Positions 1-9,356 are shown, numbered from the stretch's first letter. The stretch: 64,000 bases of DNA from an uncultured bacterium (GCA_902760645.1 CACWHC010000002.1:1-64000), one strand, 5' to 3'. Notes: generated from the sequence alone by a model not told the origin. Made by a program: numbers and translations.

Positions 1-1
1 C

Positions 2-148
2 CGTGAAATTGAAAATAAAGACAAACAATATGACAGTATGCTGAAACTTTTGGATACCGAGCATTCCGCACTTCAGCAGGAATACGAATCCGCAAAAGCT
101 GTTATAACAAAAAATACCGAAAGAACCTTGAAAATGTATTCTGCTTAG
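2..148 (+). CDS. C-terminal end of an unknown protein (partial)
   Basis: An open frame runs in from the left edge and ends at TAG 146-148. The visible 48 residues are hydrophilic and helix-prone, with phrases such as KLLDTEHSALQQEYESAKAV, and end in KMYSA. This looks like the C-terminal coiled coil of a larger protein. Codon use matches the neighbours. It converges on the sigma factor gene with a single base between the stop codons. No family can be named from the visible part. Confidence 0.6.
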   Translation, partial: REIENKDKQYDSMLKLLDTEHSALQQEYESAKAVITKNTERTLKMYSA

Positions 149-149
149 T

Positions 150-1154
150 TTATTCACCAAAATAATTTTTTAATCCGACGGTCAGCTGTTTTGTTTTGCA
201 TAATTTTTTCAGTTTTGAAATCGCACGATTTTCAATCTGTCTGATTCTTTCTCTTGAAACACCGTATTGAGTACCGATTTCATCTAAAGTTTTTCTTGCT
301 CCGCTGCTGTCAAGCCCGTATCTTAAAATAAGTACGTCACGCTCTTTTTGGCTTAGTTGATTTAACATTTTTCGTATATCTTCCAGCAAATTTTCCTGTG
401 ATACTCTGCCATCAGGTGTGATGGTGCTGTTATCAACAATGAAGTCCGCAATTTTTGCAGTTTCATCCGATGAATTTGTGGGAGTATCCATTGAAATTGT
501 TGACTGAACTGATTTTATTATACTGTTCAATTTAGACAACGAAATATTTAATCTGTTTGAAATTTCTTGTTTAGTTGGGGTTCTGCCAAATTCTGCAGTT
601 AAATCAAGTGTGGCTTTTCTTATTTTACCCAATGATTCTATCATATGAATAGGTAGTCTTATAATTCTTGCTTTATCTGCGATTGCTCTTGTTATGGATT
701 GTTGTATCCACCATGTGGCATATGTCGAAAATTTATAACCTTTTGTGTAATCAAACCTTTCGGCAGCTTTCATAAGCCCCAGATTTCCCTCCTGTATTAA
801 ATCCAAGAAAGAAAGTCCTCTGCCGATATATTTTTTTGCAATGCTGACAACGAGTCTTAAATTAGCATTAACAAGTACGTTTTTATAAAAATCACTACTG
901 GTTTCTTTAATTTTTTTTGCAACGTCAAGTTCTTGTTCCCCTGATAATAGTGGGATTTTCCCGATTTGCTGCAGATATATCTTTACACTGTCATCTGAGC
1001 TGACCGAAGATAGACTCTCTTGAACTTTTGGATCTTCTACGGTTTGAAGAACATCTTCATCATCATCCTCTTGCTCCAGCTGAAGGCTTGCGAAATCAAC
1101 ACCTTCGTCTGATATTTCTTCTGATAATCCAAGTTGTTCAATTTCTCTAACCAT
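150..1154 (-). CDS. rpoD: RpoD-family sigma-70 factor
   Basis: This is a 334-residue primary-type sigma factor that directs RNA polymerase to -35/-10 promoters. Region 1.2 begins near residue 54 (DSVKIYLQQIGKIPLLS). Region 2 follows at about 96-165 with the core-binding and -10 motifs (ANLRLVVSIAKKY, DLIQEGNLGLMKA, FSTYATWWIQQSITRAI). Region 3 is at about 170-250, and region 4 with its helix-turn-helix is at about 265-322 (TLDEIGTQYGVSRERIRQIE). The acidic N-terminus is short and has no full region 1.1, so a group 2 sigma factor is possible. The ATG has a GGAGAG ribosome site. It lies downstream of nadA and rlmB on the same strand and also has its own promoter. Confidence 0.93.
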   Translation of the reverse strand: MVREIEQLGLSEEISDEGVDFASLQLEQEDDDEDVLQTVEDPKVQESLSSVSSDDSVKIYLQQIGKIPLLSGEQELDVAKKIKETSSDFYKNVLVNANLRLVVSIAKKYIGRGLSFLDLIQEGNLGLMKAAERFDYTKGYKFSTYATWWIQQSITRAIADKARIIRLPIHMIESLGKIRKATLDLTAEFGRTPTKQEISNRLNISLSKLNSIIKSVQSTISMDTPTNSSDETAKIADFIVDNSTITPDGRVSQENLLEDIRKMLNQLSQKERDVLILRYGLDSSGARKTLDEIGTQYGVSRERIRQIENRAISKLKKLCKTKQLTVGLKNYFGE

Positions 1155-1179
1155 TTATAAAACTCTCCATTCTACGGCT

Positions 1180-1208
1180 ATTATATAATACGTTTTTTAT
1201 ATTATCAA
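1180..1208 (-). promoter_or_regulatory. Sigma-70 promoter of the rpoD-like gene
   Basis: On the minus strand TTGATA (1203-1208) and TATAAT (1180-1185) are separated by exactly 17 bp. A start site near 1173 would give a leader of about 20 nt carrying GGAGAG. The sigma gene can therefore be expressed apart from nadA-rlmB. Confidence 0.7.
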
Positions 1209-1218
1209 TTTGTTAAGT

Positions 1219-1956
1219 TTATCTTTTTGTTAATTTCTGTCTTAAAGCTTCAAATATAATTATTGCGGTTGCATTTGAAACATTTAGAGAATTAAAATCC
1301 TTCATCATTGGAATTTTTACTATAAAATCAGATAATTTTAATAATGATTTTGATACACCTGCGTGTTCAGCTCCCATGATTACCGCAAAATTCATATCAT
1401 TATAATTTATGTCATAATGATTATCTTTCGCACTTGCATCTGTTGCAATTATCCACCAGTCTGAATTTTTTAATTTTTCAATTGCATTATTTAAACTGTT
1501 TACTTTTATTATAGGGATGTGATTTATTGCTCCTGCACTGGTTTTTTCAACAATAGAATTGATTTGCACATTTCTTCTTGACGGAATAATTATTCCGCTT
1601 ACACCTGCACAAACTGCAGTTCGTATAATCGCTCCGAGGTTGTGTGAATCTTCTATTCCGTCAAGGATTATTAATGATTCGTTTACATGCCTTTTTTCTA
1701 AAAATTCATCTAAATCCATGTATTTTATTGGTGAAATGTGGGCAATAATTCCCTGGTGATTAAATTCTGCATATTGTGAAAACTTTTCTTTTGCAACGAA
1801 TTGAAATATAATACCTTTTTCTCTGGCTAAATCTTTTATCTTGTTTAATTTAATATCAGGGCGGCTGTTTTTGGATATTAATATCTTATTGATTTCTCTG
1901 TTGCCTGCAATAAGAGCTTCCAACACGGAATTTTTGCCGAATATTATGTCATCCAT
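1219..1956 (-). CDS. rlmB: RlmB/TrmH-family (SpoU) rRNA 2'-O-methyltransferase
   Basis: A 245-residue SPOUT methyltransferase. An N-terminal substrate-binding domain (FGKNSVLEAL, about 6-15) is followed by the knotted SpoU catalytic domain from about residue 95. Its signatures are LDGIEDSHNLGAIIRTA, VMGAEHAGVS and IPMMKDFNSLNVSNATAI, which form the SAM site and trefoil knot. The family methylates ribose in 23S rRNA (G2251 for RlmB) or tRNA, so RlmB is the best guess from the N-terminal motif. The start codon overlaps the nadA stop (TAATG), showing translational coupling. Confidence 0.88.
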   Translation of the reverse strand: MDDIIFGKNSVLEALIAGNREINKILISKNSRPDIKLNKIKDLAREKGIIFQFVAKEKFSQYAEFNHQGIIAHISPIKYMDLDEFLEKRHVNESLIILDGIEDSHNLGAIIRTAVCAGVSGIIIPSRRNVQINSIVEKTSAGAINHIPIIKVNSLNNAIEKLKNSDWWIIATDASAKDNHYDINYNDMNFAVIMGAEHAGVSKSLLKLSDFIVKIPMMKDFNSLNVSNATAIIIFEALRQKLTKR

Positions 1957-2864
1957 TATTTTGAAACCTCAAGCATTCTGTCGATGCAAATCAGTGCTTT
2001 TTTTGCGATTTTTTCATCAACATTAATTTCATACTGTTCTTTCTCTAAAGCATTATATATGTCATCAAGCGTATGCCATTTCATGTTAGGACATATAATA
2101 TTATCTTTAATTAATATAAATTTTTTATCTTTATAATCTCTTGAAAGTCTGTCAACAACACCTTTTTCTGTTGCTATTATAAATTGTTTCTTATTACTCT
2201 TTATCGCGTAATTCATTATTCCCGTCGTACTGCCAACGTAATCTGCAAGTTCTGTTACATTTTTATGGCATTCCGGATGTGCAAGTACTTCAGCATCCGG
2301 ATACTTATTTTTAGCCTCTATTATGTCTTCAGGTTTTATTCTCAGATGTGTAGGGCAATAACCCGGATAAGTAGTAACTTTTACATTTCTTAACTGTTTT
2401 TCTACCCATTTGCCAAGATATGTATCAGGAAGGAATAAAACTTCATCAGCGTTCAAACTATCGACAATTTTTATTGCATTTGAGCTTGTACAGCAAATAT
2501 CACATTCCGATTTTACTTCTGCCGTAGAATTAATATAACATACTGTCGGAATGCCGGGATGCTGTGATTTAAACTCCATGAGTTGGTGATAATTTATCAT
2601 ATCTGCCATAAGACAGCCGGATTCTGTTCTTGGCAGCAGTACTTTTTTATTCGGATTTAATATTTTTGCTGTTTGTGCCATAAAAAATACTCCGGCAAAA
2701 ACTATAATATCAGCATCTGTTTTGGCTGCCTGCTGACTTAAATATAAAGAATCTCCCACGAAATCGGCTACTTCATCAATTTCTGCATTTTGGTAGCAAT
2801 GTGCCAATATGACCGCATTTTTTTCGGTTTTTAGCTTTTTTATCAATTCAATTTTTTCTTGCAT
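1956..2864 (-). CDS. nadA: Quinolinate synthase NadA
   Basis: NadA is a [4Fe-4S] enzyme that condenses iminoaspartate with dihydroxyacetone phosphate to quinolinate in de novo NAD synthesis. Visible family motifs include VILAHCYQNAEIDEVADFVGDS at the N-terminus, the cysteine regions SGCLMADM, CDICCTSSNA and HPECHKN, and IICPNMKWHTLDDI near the C-terminus. The ATG at 2864 was preferred because GGAGG lies upstream and family members begin near MxxKIxxLKKEK. An in-frame ATG at 2882 would add six residues. No nadB or nadC lies in this window. Confidence 0.92.
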   Translation of the reverse strand: MQEKIELIKKLKTEKNAVILAHCYQNAEIDEVADFVGDSLYLSQQAAKTDADIIVFAGVFFMAQTAKILNPNKKVLLPRTESGCLMADMINYHQLMEFKSQHPGIPTVCYINSTAEVKSECDICCTSSNAIKIVDSLNADEVLFLPDTYLGKWVEKQLRNVKVTTYPGYCPTHLRIKPEDIIEAKNKYPDAEVLAHPECHKNVTELADYVGSTTGIMNYAIKSNKKQFIIATEKGVVDRLSRDYKDKKFILIKDNIICPNMKWHTLDDIYNALEKEQYEINVDEKIAKKALICIDRMLEVSK

Positions 2865-2973
2865 TTTGGGGTTATCCTCCATATAGTGTAAATTTTTGTT
2901 AAATTTGTATCTTCCATAAAATATATTGTATAATAAAAATAGGAATTAGTTACAAAGATAAGAAGAAAAGAGT

Positions 2974-4671
2974 ATGAGTTTATTAGGAAATTTTTCATCA
3001 AGTTCAAAATCTCGAGTGTATCTTTCAATGACACCCGGTGTTGGGTTAGAAATGATACAGTTAGATTTAGGAAGCAGTTCTGTTTCTAACTATGCACTAA
3101 GAGAATTAGCGTACAATGAAATGCAGAAGGATATTGTTGATTATGATAATTTCAAAAATGCCGTATCTGATATGTATGCTGAATTGGGTATAGATCCCAG
3201 AACTGAAGTTGTTATTAATATGCCGTTAGTTTTATTCGGGCAAATGCAGCTTGGTTTGTTGCTCCCGAATGATGCTGTTACCGGTGCAATTCAGTCTGAA
3301 ATTGAGCAAACTTATATATTCAGAAGAGTTGAACCAATTGTTTCTTGGTTTGATGCACCTTCTTCGGGTTCTTCTGTTGGTAAAGAAACCAGAACAGTTA
3401 TGTATGCTGCAATTCAGGAAAGTGTTGTTGATAAGTTAAGAACGGCACTTTCTGAGTTAGGTTCTGTGTTGGTTGGTGTTGAAAATTCATTGTCATCTAC
3501 TTTCAGAGCTTTGGATTATATGGGGCTTACTCAAGATCAGATGCAGCCTAATATGACGTGGAATTTGTTAACTGTAAATGCTACAGGTTACACAATTGCT
3601 TCCATGTCAGGTAAAAATATTATTGAATATTATGAAGAACCGTTGCCTATCAAATCTTATGAAGGTGATGAAATATATGATGCAATCGCTGAATCTGTCA
3701 AAATTACTTTGACAAGCTATCCTGCAAATTATCTATATGTTGTATCTGATACAGATCAGGTTAGTGCTGAGCTTTTGGTATCAAAATTAAATACAACATG
3801 TACTGTTGATTTCTTGGAAAATAATTCATTTAAAAAACAGGATTCTTTGATTCCAACAAGTTTAAATATTATTCCAAGTTATGCATCTAAAATATCTTTG
3901 CAGGCAATAGGTTGTGCATTGGCTTCTGTTTCTGACTTCCCGTTGAGTTTCAATTTTATAACCAGCAAGGAAGTGGTTGTAGATTCATGTAAAATTCCTA
4001 TTGGCGAACATGAAATTGTGGTTACAAAGGCAAGTGCAATAAAATTTGCCTCAATAGTAGCTGGTATTTTAGTATTACTGGTTGCGATTATAACTTTTCT
4101 GATGTTGCCTAATGCTGTAAAAACACAGCAGGCTAAGAGAGATGAAATTACTAAAAAAGTTGAGGCACTTGCTGATGAATTAAAGAATTATGATGATGTT
4201 TCCACATCTTCTGTTTTTGATTTAAAACGTGAAGTTGAAAATGGAGTTAAGGCTAATCGTTCCAAATTAATGAATTATATTGCAGCAGGTGATTCAATTC
4301 CTCAAAATGTCTGGTTAACATATTTTATGACACAAGGTAACGGTTTAGTTGACATTAAAGGTGAAGCTACAGATGTTAATTCTATATATGTTTTCTTTAA
4401 AAACATGAGAGATTCGTTAATTGGCACAAAATTGAAATTGCAAAAACTTGAGATGGACTCGACATCAGTTGAAGCTGCTGTTGCAGGTGCAGGTTCTGAT
4501 TATAGATTTGAAATTACAAATATGACGGATGAGCAGTTAACTGAACTTAATAACCCTAAGCCTGAAGGCGAAGAAGGTGAAGAAGGCAGCGGTGAGAACG
4601 GCAGTCAGGGAGTTCCTACGCAAGCTCCTCCAACTTCGGGTTTGATGGGTTCTGAACCTGTACAACCGTAG
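2974..4671 (+). CDS. PilM-PilN-like type IV pilus assembly protein (fusion)
   Basis: A 565-residue protein. Residues 1-350 look like a PilM-type actin-fold domain, with strand-rich segments and the phrases NMPLVLFGQMQLG and ETRTVMYAAIQESVVDKLR. One transmembrane helix lies at about 353-377. It is followed by a coiled coil (KRDEITKKVEALADELKNY) and a PilN-like periplasmic domain, then an acidic Pro/Gly-rich tail. In most type IV pilus systems PilM is cytosolic and PilN is a separate inner-membrane protein, so this reads as a fusion. The next gene is PilO-like. A promoter-like TTGTAT-18-TATAAT lies upstream. The ribosome site (AAGAAAAGAG) is weak. Confidence 0.68.
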   Translation: MSLLGNFSSSSKSRVYLSMTPGVGLEMIQLDLGSSSVSNYALRELAYNEMQKDIVDYDNFKNAVSDMYAELGIDPRTEVVINMPLVLFGQMQLGLLLPNDAVTGAIQSEIEQTYIFRRVEPIVSWFDAPSSGSSVGKETRTVMYAAIQESVVDKLRTALSELGSVLVGVENSLSSTFRALDYMGLTQDQMQPNMTWNLLTVNATGYTIASMSGKNIIEYYEEPLPIKSYEGDEIYDAIAESVKITLTSYPANYLYVVSDTDQVSAELLVSKLNTTCTVDFLENNSFKKQDSLIPTSLNIIPSYASKISLQAIGCALASVSDFPLSFNFITSKEVVVDSCKIPIGEHEIVVTKASAIKFASIVAGILVLLVAIITFLMLPNAVKTQQAKRDEITKKVEALADELKNYDDVSTSSVFDLKREVENGVKANRSKLMNYIAAGDSIPQNVWLTYFMTQGNGLVDIKGEATDVNSIYVFFKNMRDSLIGTKLKLQKLEMDSTSVEAAVAGAGSDYRFEITNMTDEQLTELNNPKPEGEEGEEGSGENGSQGVPTQAPPTSGLMGSEPVQP

Positions 4672-4722
4672 TTTACGATGTATGTTATTTAGAATTAATT
4701 TAAAAATAAAGGAAATAAATTA

Positions 4723-5337
4723 ATGGCACAAGAAAATAATTCAAATAGTAATGATCCGAAGAAGATATTAACAGTTCCTGTTTTGATATTGGTATTTGGG
4801 GTATTCTTATCCGCTACTCTGATTGTAAATTGTATGATACCTGCCATAAAGGACTTATCAGAAGCTAAATCAGGTTATAGTGATGCATTGAAAGATTATT
4901 CCGAGAAAGAACAGCAGCTCAAAACTTTGAAAGAAGCTGATGCTGCGATGACTACAGCGGCTACATCAACCGAGGGTATTGACAAAGAATTATTTAAACC
5001 TTTAGAATCAGGTGTTGATTCTGAGTCTATTATTGCTGCTGAATTTAATGAAATACTTGCACTGATGACTTCAAATCAGATTAAAACCAGATCTGTTAAG
5101 TACGATTATGCTCCGAAAGATGACAATTTTTACAAGAGCGGATCTGATAAATTCAGTGTTTGTAAGTTAGATATGGAAATGATTGCAAATTATACAAACT
5201 TTAAAAATTTCATGAAAGAATTGTATAAGCATGATCACTATCTTGATATTGCAAAGGTTGAGATTATTCCTTACAAGAAAAATAAAAATATTTTGTTAAT
5301 CAATTTCCAATTAAAATTATATGCTCAACGTACTTAG
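4723..5337 (+). CDS. PilO-like pilus assembly protein
   Basis: A 204-residue bitopic membrane protein. It has a short cytoplasmic N-terminus, one transmembrane helix at about 17-40 (LILVFGVFLSATLIVN), a coiled coil rich in K/E/Q at about 45-75, and a periplasmic alpha/beta domain ending in LLINFQLKLYAQRT. This layout and the position after the PilM/N-like gene fit PilO of the inner-membrane alignment complex. The ribosome site is AAGGAAAT. No secretin or ATPase genes are adjacent, so the rest of the pilus machine must lie elsewhere. The stop overlaps that of the convergent radical SAM gene. Confidence 0.62.
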   Translation: MAQENNSNSNDPKKILTVPVLILVFGVFLSATLIVNCMIPAIKDLSEAKSGYSDALKDYSEKEQQLKTLKEADAAMTTAATSTEGIDKELFKPLESGVDSESIIAAEFNEILALMTSNQIKTRSVKYDYAPKDDNFYKSGSDKFSVCKLDMEMIANYTNFKNFMKELYKHDHYLDIAKVEIIPYKKNKNILLINFQLKLYAQRT

Positions 5338-6194
5338 TGAGTAAAATCGGATAAGTTTATTGCAAACACCTGTCTTTTATTTTTAAGGCAGGTGTTGCAG
5401 TAAGGACTTTCCAGAATTGCTCTTCTGGAGTAATCAGTAAAATCTGAACCGCATCTGCCTCTGTAATCATTTGCAAGAAACATGCATGTGTATATTCCGT
5501 TGGATGTTACTGTTCGTCCGTATTTGCAATCGCAGTTTATATCATCATATAAAGTCGGTTCTTCTGAGATTTTATTCTTGTCAAAATATTCGTTTATTTG
5601 TATGCTGTGTTCATTTATATCATAACCTGTGCTTTTAATAATATCTGTAATATTTTTGTGTAATACTGCATGTGATTCTTTGTAGTAATTCATTACTGTT
5701 ATAATAGGGTTAAAGTCATATTTTATAAGATGTTTTATTGCGTGCAATACCTGTCTGTAACTCCCTCTGCTTCTGACTTCATCGTTTTTATTTTCATCAT
5801 AGTGTGCAAGACTTAATTCAAAGATTATTTCATTATCGCTTTCATCCTGGACTTTTTTTAAAAATCTGGATTTTTTTTCATTTATAAAGGTTCCGTTTGT
5901 TACAATGCATACATTTGTTTTTTTAAGACACATGCGTAATATTTTATTAAAATCAGGATGCGTCATGGGCTCGGCACCTGTGAGATATATGCATCTGATA
6001 TTTTCGTTTCCAGTGTCAGATAGTGTTTTTTGAACGGTTTCAATTTGTATAAAATCTTTTACGTTTTTTGTAATCGGAAAATCTATATAGCAATGCTTGC
6101 AGCGTTGATTACAGTTTTTAGCTGTCATTTCTATAAAAAGATTTTCCAAATTCACCATTGTGCATGTCGGTGCTTTTAAGATTGTTGTTGTCAT
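5334..6194 (-). CDS. Radical SAM protein with SPASM-like C-terminus
   Basis: A 286-residue radical SAM enzyme. The cluster motif CNQRCKHC near residues 33-40 binds the 4Fe-4S/SAM centre. YLTGAEPMTHPDF follows as the SAM-contacting GE-type motif. Cysteines at about 220-265 (CDCKYGR, YTCMF, CGSDF, CNTCLK) resemble the auxiliary-cluster region of SPASM/twitch enzymes, which often modify peptides. No precursor peptide or transporter is adjacent, so the substrate is unknown. The ATG has a strong GGAGAG site. Confidence 0.8.
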   Translation of the reverse strand: MTTTILKAPTCTMVNLENLFIEMTAKNCNQRCKHCYIDFPITKNVKDFIQIETVQKTLSDTGNENIRCIYLTGAEPMTHPDFNKILRMCLKKTNVCIVTNGTFINEKKSRFLKKVQDESDNEIIFELSLAHYDENKNDEVRSRGSYRQVLHAIKHLIKYDFNPIITVMNYYKESHAVLHKNITDIIKSTGYDINEHSIQINEYFDKNKISEEPTLYDDINCDCKYGRTVTSNGIYTCMFLANDYRGRCGSDFTDYSRRAILESPYCNTCLKNKRQVFAINLSDFTH

Positions 6195-6275
6195 AATATA
6201 TCTCTCCTCATTCTGATATTGATATATTATGGTATCAATTAAAAATTAAAATTAACCGGTAGGGTAAATTATGTG

Positions 6276-6596
6276 TTAATTATTCTTATTGAAGTCTTGA
6301 GGTTTTTTGTTTGCAAGCCATCGGCTCATCAAAAAATTTTCATAACTTAAAGCATAATTTGACAGTGCATTAACTAAAGTTCGTCCGCTTTCCGATTTCC
6401 CTAAAATAATAAAATCCCCTTGATTATTTTGTGCGAGCATGATTTCTTTGTGAACAATTTTATCAACATGATTTTTGGGGTTTTTGTTTATGACGTGTTT
6501 AATCCATTCGCAAAGAATTTTGGTTGCAGTGGTTTTATTTGACGTAATATCATTATCATATTGTTGCAGGTATTTGGCAAATTCACTCAATATCAT
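6276..6596 (-). CDS. Small protein of unknown function downstream of comF
   Basis: About 106 residues from the ATG at 6596, two bases after the comF stop, which implies coupled translation. Starting 12 codons further upstream would overlap comF. The protein is hydrophilic and mostly helical, with phrases FAKYLQQYDND, KILCEWIKHVI and LVNALSNYALSYENFLMSRW. No signal peptide or membrane helix is visible and no family is recognised. Its position suggests co-expression with ComF and the DapL-like enzyme. Confidence 0.6.
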   Translation of the reverse strand: MILSEFAKYLQQYDNDITSNKTTATKILCEWIKHVINKNPKNHVDKIVHKEIMLAQNNQGDFIILGKSESGRTLVNALSNYALSYENFLMSRWLANKKPQDFNKNN

Positions 6597-6598
6597 GT

Positions 6599-7246
6599 TT
6601 AATCTCCAAACGGCGTTGTTGCCGCTAAACATACAATATCATCAATGCCGCATTTTTTTAGTTCGGATATTATTTCTTCAAAGGTAGAGCCGGTTGTACA
6701 TATATCATCGATTATTAATATGCGTCCGGGTTGAATTTTAGAAGTGTTTACCTCAAAAGCATCTTTAAGATTTTCCATACGTTGTAATTTTTTTAAATTA
6801 TATTGGGGCTTTGTGTCTTTTACTCTTTTTATTAATTCATTGTTGCACGGATACCCGGTAAATTTTGAAAATTCTTCTGCAACAAGTGTCATGTGATTAT
6901 ATTTTCTTTGTTTTTCTCTTTTCTTAAAAACAGGAACAGGTATAATTTGGAAATTCTTTTCATCAGTAACATTTTGCCAGTATTCATACATAAATTTAGC
7001 AAGATAATAAGCTAAATCCGGTTGGTTATGATATTTTAATCCTCTTATAAGTTTTTGGATATTTTTTTCGTATACGCCTGCACAGTAAACATTTTTACCG
7101 TCTATAATTCTGTTAACTTTTACTGGTAAATGTTCCATTTCATCGTAACATTCGGAACACATTTTAACGCATTCCGTTGATTTTCCGCAGAAATAACACT
7201 TCTTTTTATATATCCAGTCAAGAAGTTCAAGAAAAAATTTTTTCAT
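6599..7246 (-). CDS. comF: ComF-family phosphoribosyltransferase-like protein
   Basis: A 215-residue ComF family protein. An N-terminal zinc finger (CYFCGKS then CVKMCSEC) leads into a type I phosphoribosyltransferase fold with the PRPP loop ILIIDDICTTGSTFEE near residue 175. In competent bacteria ComF supports DNA uptake after transport, and ComFC binds DNA and helicase partners. The type IV pilus genes a few kb away make a DNA-uptake role plausible. It starts just after the aminotransferase stop, on the same strand. Confidence 0.85.
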   Translation of the reverse strand: MKKFFLELLDWIYKKKCYFCGKSTECVKMCSECYDEMEHLPVKVNRIIDGKNVYCAGVYEKNIQKLIRGLKYHNQPDLAYYLAKFMYEYWQNVTDEKNFQIIPVPVFKKREKQRKYNHMTLVAEEFSKFTGYPCNNELIKRVKDTKPQYNLKKLQRMENLKDAFEVNTSKIQPGRILIIDDICTTGSTFEEIISELKKCGIDDIVCLAATTPFGD

Positions 7247-7249
7247 AAT

Positions 7250-8506
7250 TTAAATCCAGCTGAATCCGTCGGCTTTTAAGCGGTCGATAACTTCATGCAA
7301 TTCTTTTTCGGAAGATACATAAGAAAGTCTGAAATAACCCTCTCCGTAATCGCCAAAAGCATTCCCCGGTACAAGTACAATACCGGATTTTTCCAAAACT
7401 TCCTCACAAAATTCGTATGAAGATTTATATCTCGGAGGTATCGGCAGCCACATATAGAATGTTGTGTGCGGAATTTTATTTTCCGGCAGACTCCATCCTA
7501 ATTCTCTAAAACCGTTTACAACAATGCTTTGCTTATGTTTGTAGTCTATATTTCCTTTTTTAATATATTCGTCACCTTCCGGAGAATTTAAAAATTCTGC
7601 ACATGCAATTTGTAAAACTTTAAAAATTCCGTTATCAATTGTCGATTTACCTTTGCCAAATCTCTGTACAATTGCTTCATTACCGCAAATCCAGCCTAAA
7701 CGCCATCCTGTAATAGAATACGGTTTTGAAAAACTGTAAAATTCTACGGCAATATCTTTAGCTCCTTCAATTTCGAATACAGAAAACGGTTTTTCTTTTT
7801 CCGTAAAATACATATCACAATATGCTGCATCCGAAATCAAGAGTACCTGATGTTTTTTGCAAAAATCTACTACGGATTTTACATATTCTTTTGTTGTACC
7901 CACTCCAAGCGGATTGTTGGGATAATTTATTATAACTGCTTTAAGTTTATCAGGGTTAAACCCTTCTGAAATCATTTTATTGTAATATTCTTCGATATTC
8001 GGTTTGAAATCGTTTTCAGGTGTTAGCGGCAGGTGATAGCCGTAACCGCCTGAGCATTTTATAAATTGCCAGTATGAAGCATAACACGGGTCAGGCACCA
8101 TAAATATATCTTTTTCAAATTTATCCTCTTTTTGTGTAGTCATAAATCTGATTAAATTTGCAATGCCTTCTTTTGAACCGATAAGTGAAAAAACTTCCGT
8201 TTCAGGGTTAATATCAACTCCGAAACGTTCTTTCATTCTTTGTGAAATTGCTTTTCTGAATAAAACTTCTCCTCTTGGAGTAGCGTAAAGATGAATTTTG
8301 GGTTCATCCATAAGTTCCTTTACTCTTTTTATAAGTTTTTTAGGAGGATTTGTAGTCGGGGCACCCATTGAAAGAAATATAGGTTTTCTGTTTCTTTTGG
8401 TAAGTTCTTCTCTTAAAGATTCTGTTTTTTCTTTAAGTCTGAACATAATATAAGTTTCTAATGACATAACGTCTTTATTAAATATTTTTTCTTCCAATGT
8501 GGTCAT
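7250..8506 (-). CDS. Class I/II aminotransferase, DapL-like
   Basis: A 418-residue PLP-dependent fold-type I aminotransferase. Visible are the cofactor region (LIGSKEGIANL, NYPNNPLG, ISDAAYCDMYF) and the Schiff-base lysine in SFSKPYSITGWRLGW. The C-terminal arginine region is GYFRLSYVSS. Sequence style is closest to LL-diaminopimelate or aspartate/alanine-type aminotransferases. Cyanobacteria use DapL for lysine and peptidoglycan precursor synthesis, so DapL is attractive but not proven. The ribosome site is AAGGAT. Confidence 0.75.
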   Translation of the reverse strand: MTTLEEKIFNKDVMSLETYIMFRLKEKTESLREELTKRNRKPIFLSMGAPTTNPPKKLIKRVKELMDEPKIHLYATPRGEVLFRKAISQRMKERFGVDINPETEVFSLIGSKEGIANLIRFMTTQKEDKFEKDIFMVPDPCYASYWQFIKCSGGYGYHLPLTPENDFKPNIEEYYNKMISEGFNPDKLKAVIINYPNNPLGVGTTKEYVKSVVDFCKKHQVLLISDAAYCDMYFTEKEKPFSVFEIEGAKDIAVEFYSFSKPYSITGWRLGWICGNEAIVQRFGKGKSTIDNGIFKVLQIACAEFLNSPEGDEYIKKGNIDYKHKQSIVVNGFRELGWSLPENKIPHTTFYMWLPIPPRYKSSYEFCEEVLEKSGIVLVPGNAFGDYGEGYFRLSYVSSEKELHEVIDRLKADGFSWI

Positions 8507-8546
8507 TATTTTATCCTTAATTTTCTATAACACATACCGCTACAAA

Positions 8547-8575
8547 ATTGTATCACACACTTAACTGCAAAGCAA
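8547..8575 (-). promoter_or_regulatory. Promoter of the DapL-like/comF operon
   Basis: On the minus strand TTGCTT (8570-8575) and TACAAT (8547-8552) are 17 bp apart. The predicted start is near 8540, about 33 nt before the ATG. Confidence 0.55.
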
Positions 8576-8636
8576 CAGGTGTTATTTGTGCGGGGTTTTA
8601 AAAGTTTATTATATCCTTATTTTGAATTAGCTGATT

Positions 8637-9356
8637 TTACGAAATCATTTGCATAGGACCTTCAAGTGAAGCAGTTACAAACTGTTTAGTATACGGGTTC
8701 TCTGCTCTTAACAGTTCCTCAGGTGTTCCTTCAAATACAATTTTACCGTTGTACAGCATAATAAGTTTGTTTGCGGTTCTGGTAATTGTTGACATCTGGT
8801 GGGTAACAACAATTGATGCCGCATTAGTTTCCTGCTGCAGTCTTACGATATAATCTTCAATAAGAGTAGAAGATATTGGGTCTAAGCCTGCTGTCGGTTC
8901 ATCATAAAGTATCGTTTTGGGTTCGGTTACGATAGCACGGGCAAAACTTACACGTTTTTGCATACCGCCTGAAAGCTCAGACGGAAATTTTCTTTCAATT
9001 CCGCTTAGTCCGACAAGTCCTAATTTTTGTGTAACAATTTCTTTTAATTCCTGTTCCGTATATTTATTTCTCAAATCTCTTCTTTCCCTGAGAGCAAAAG
9101 ATATATTATCCGCTACATCAAGTGAATCAAACAAAGCAGAATACTGGAAAACCATTGCAATATCGCCTTCTGAAGTTATGATTTCACCCTCATCTTTTTC
9201 CAACAGTCCGCATATCAGTTTTAAAACGGTACTTTTTCCTGAGCCTGAAAACCCGACTACTGCAAGAGTTTCTCCATCTGCCACTTCAAATGAGATATCA
9301 TCCAGAACTTTTTTTTCATCAAATATTTTTGTTAAATTTTTAACTTTTATACTCAT
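8637..9356 (-). CDS. mlaF: MlaF-like ABC transporter ATPase
   Basis: A 239-residue ABC ATPase with Walker A GFSGSGKST (about 36-44), Q-loop VFQYSALFDSL, signature LSGGMQKR, Walker B TILYDEPTAGLD and switch histidine VVTHQMS. The FQYSALFDS and GMQKR variants are typical of the Mla/Ttg2A family. That family moves phospholipids between the inner and outer membranes in Gram-negatives and lipids in chloroplasts (TGD3). The gene follows mlaE by 15 bp. No MCE-domain MlaD gene is adjacent. Confidence 0.87.
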   Translation of the reverse strand: MSIKVKNLTKIFDEKKVLDDISFEVADGETLAVVGFSGSGKSTVLKLICGLLEKDEGEIITSEGDIAMVFQYSALFDSLDVADNISFALRERRDLRNKYTEQELKEIVTQKLGLVGLSGIERKFPSELSGGMQKRVSFARAIVTEPKTILYDEPTAGLDPISSTLIEDYIVRLQQETNAASIVVTHQMSTITRTANKLIMLYNGKIVFEGTPEELLRAENPYTKQFVTASLEGPMQMIS

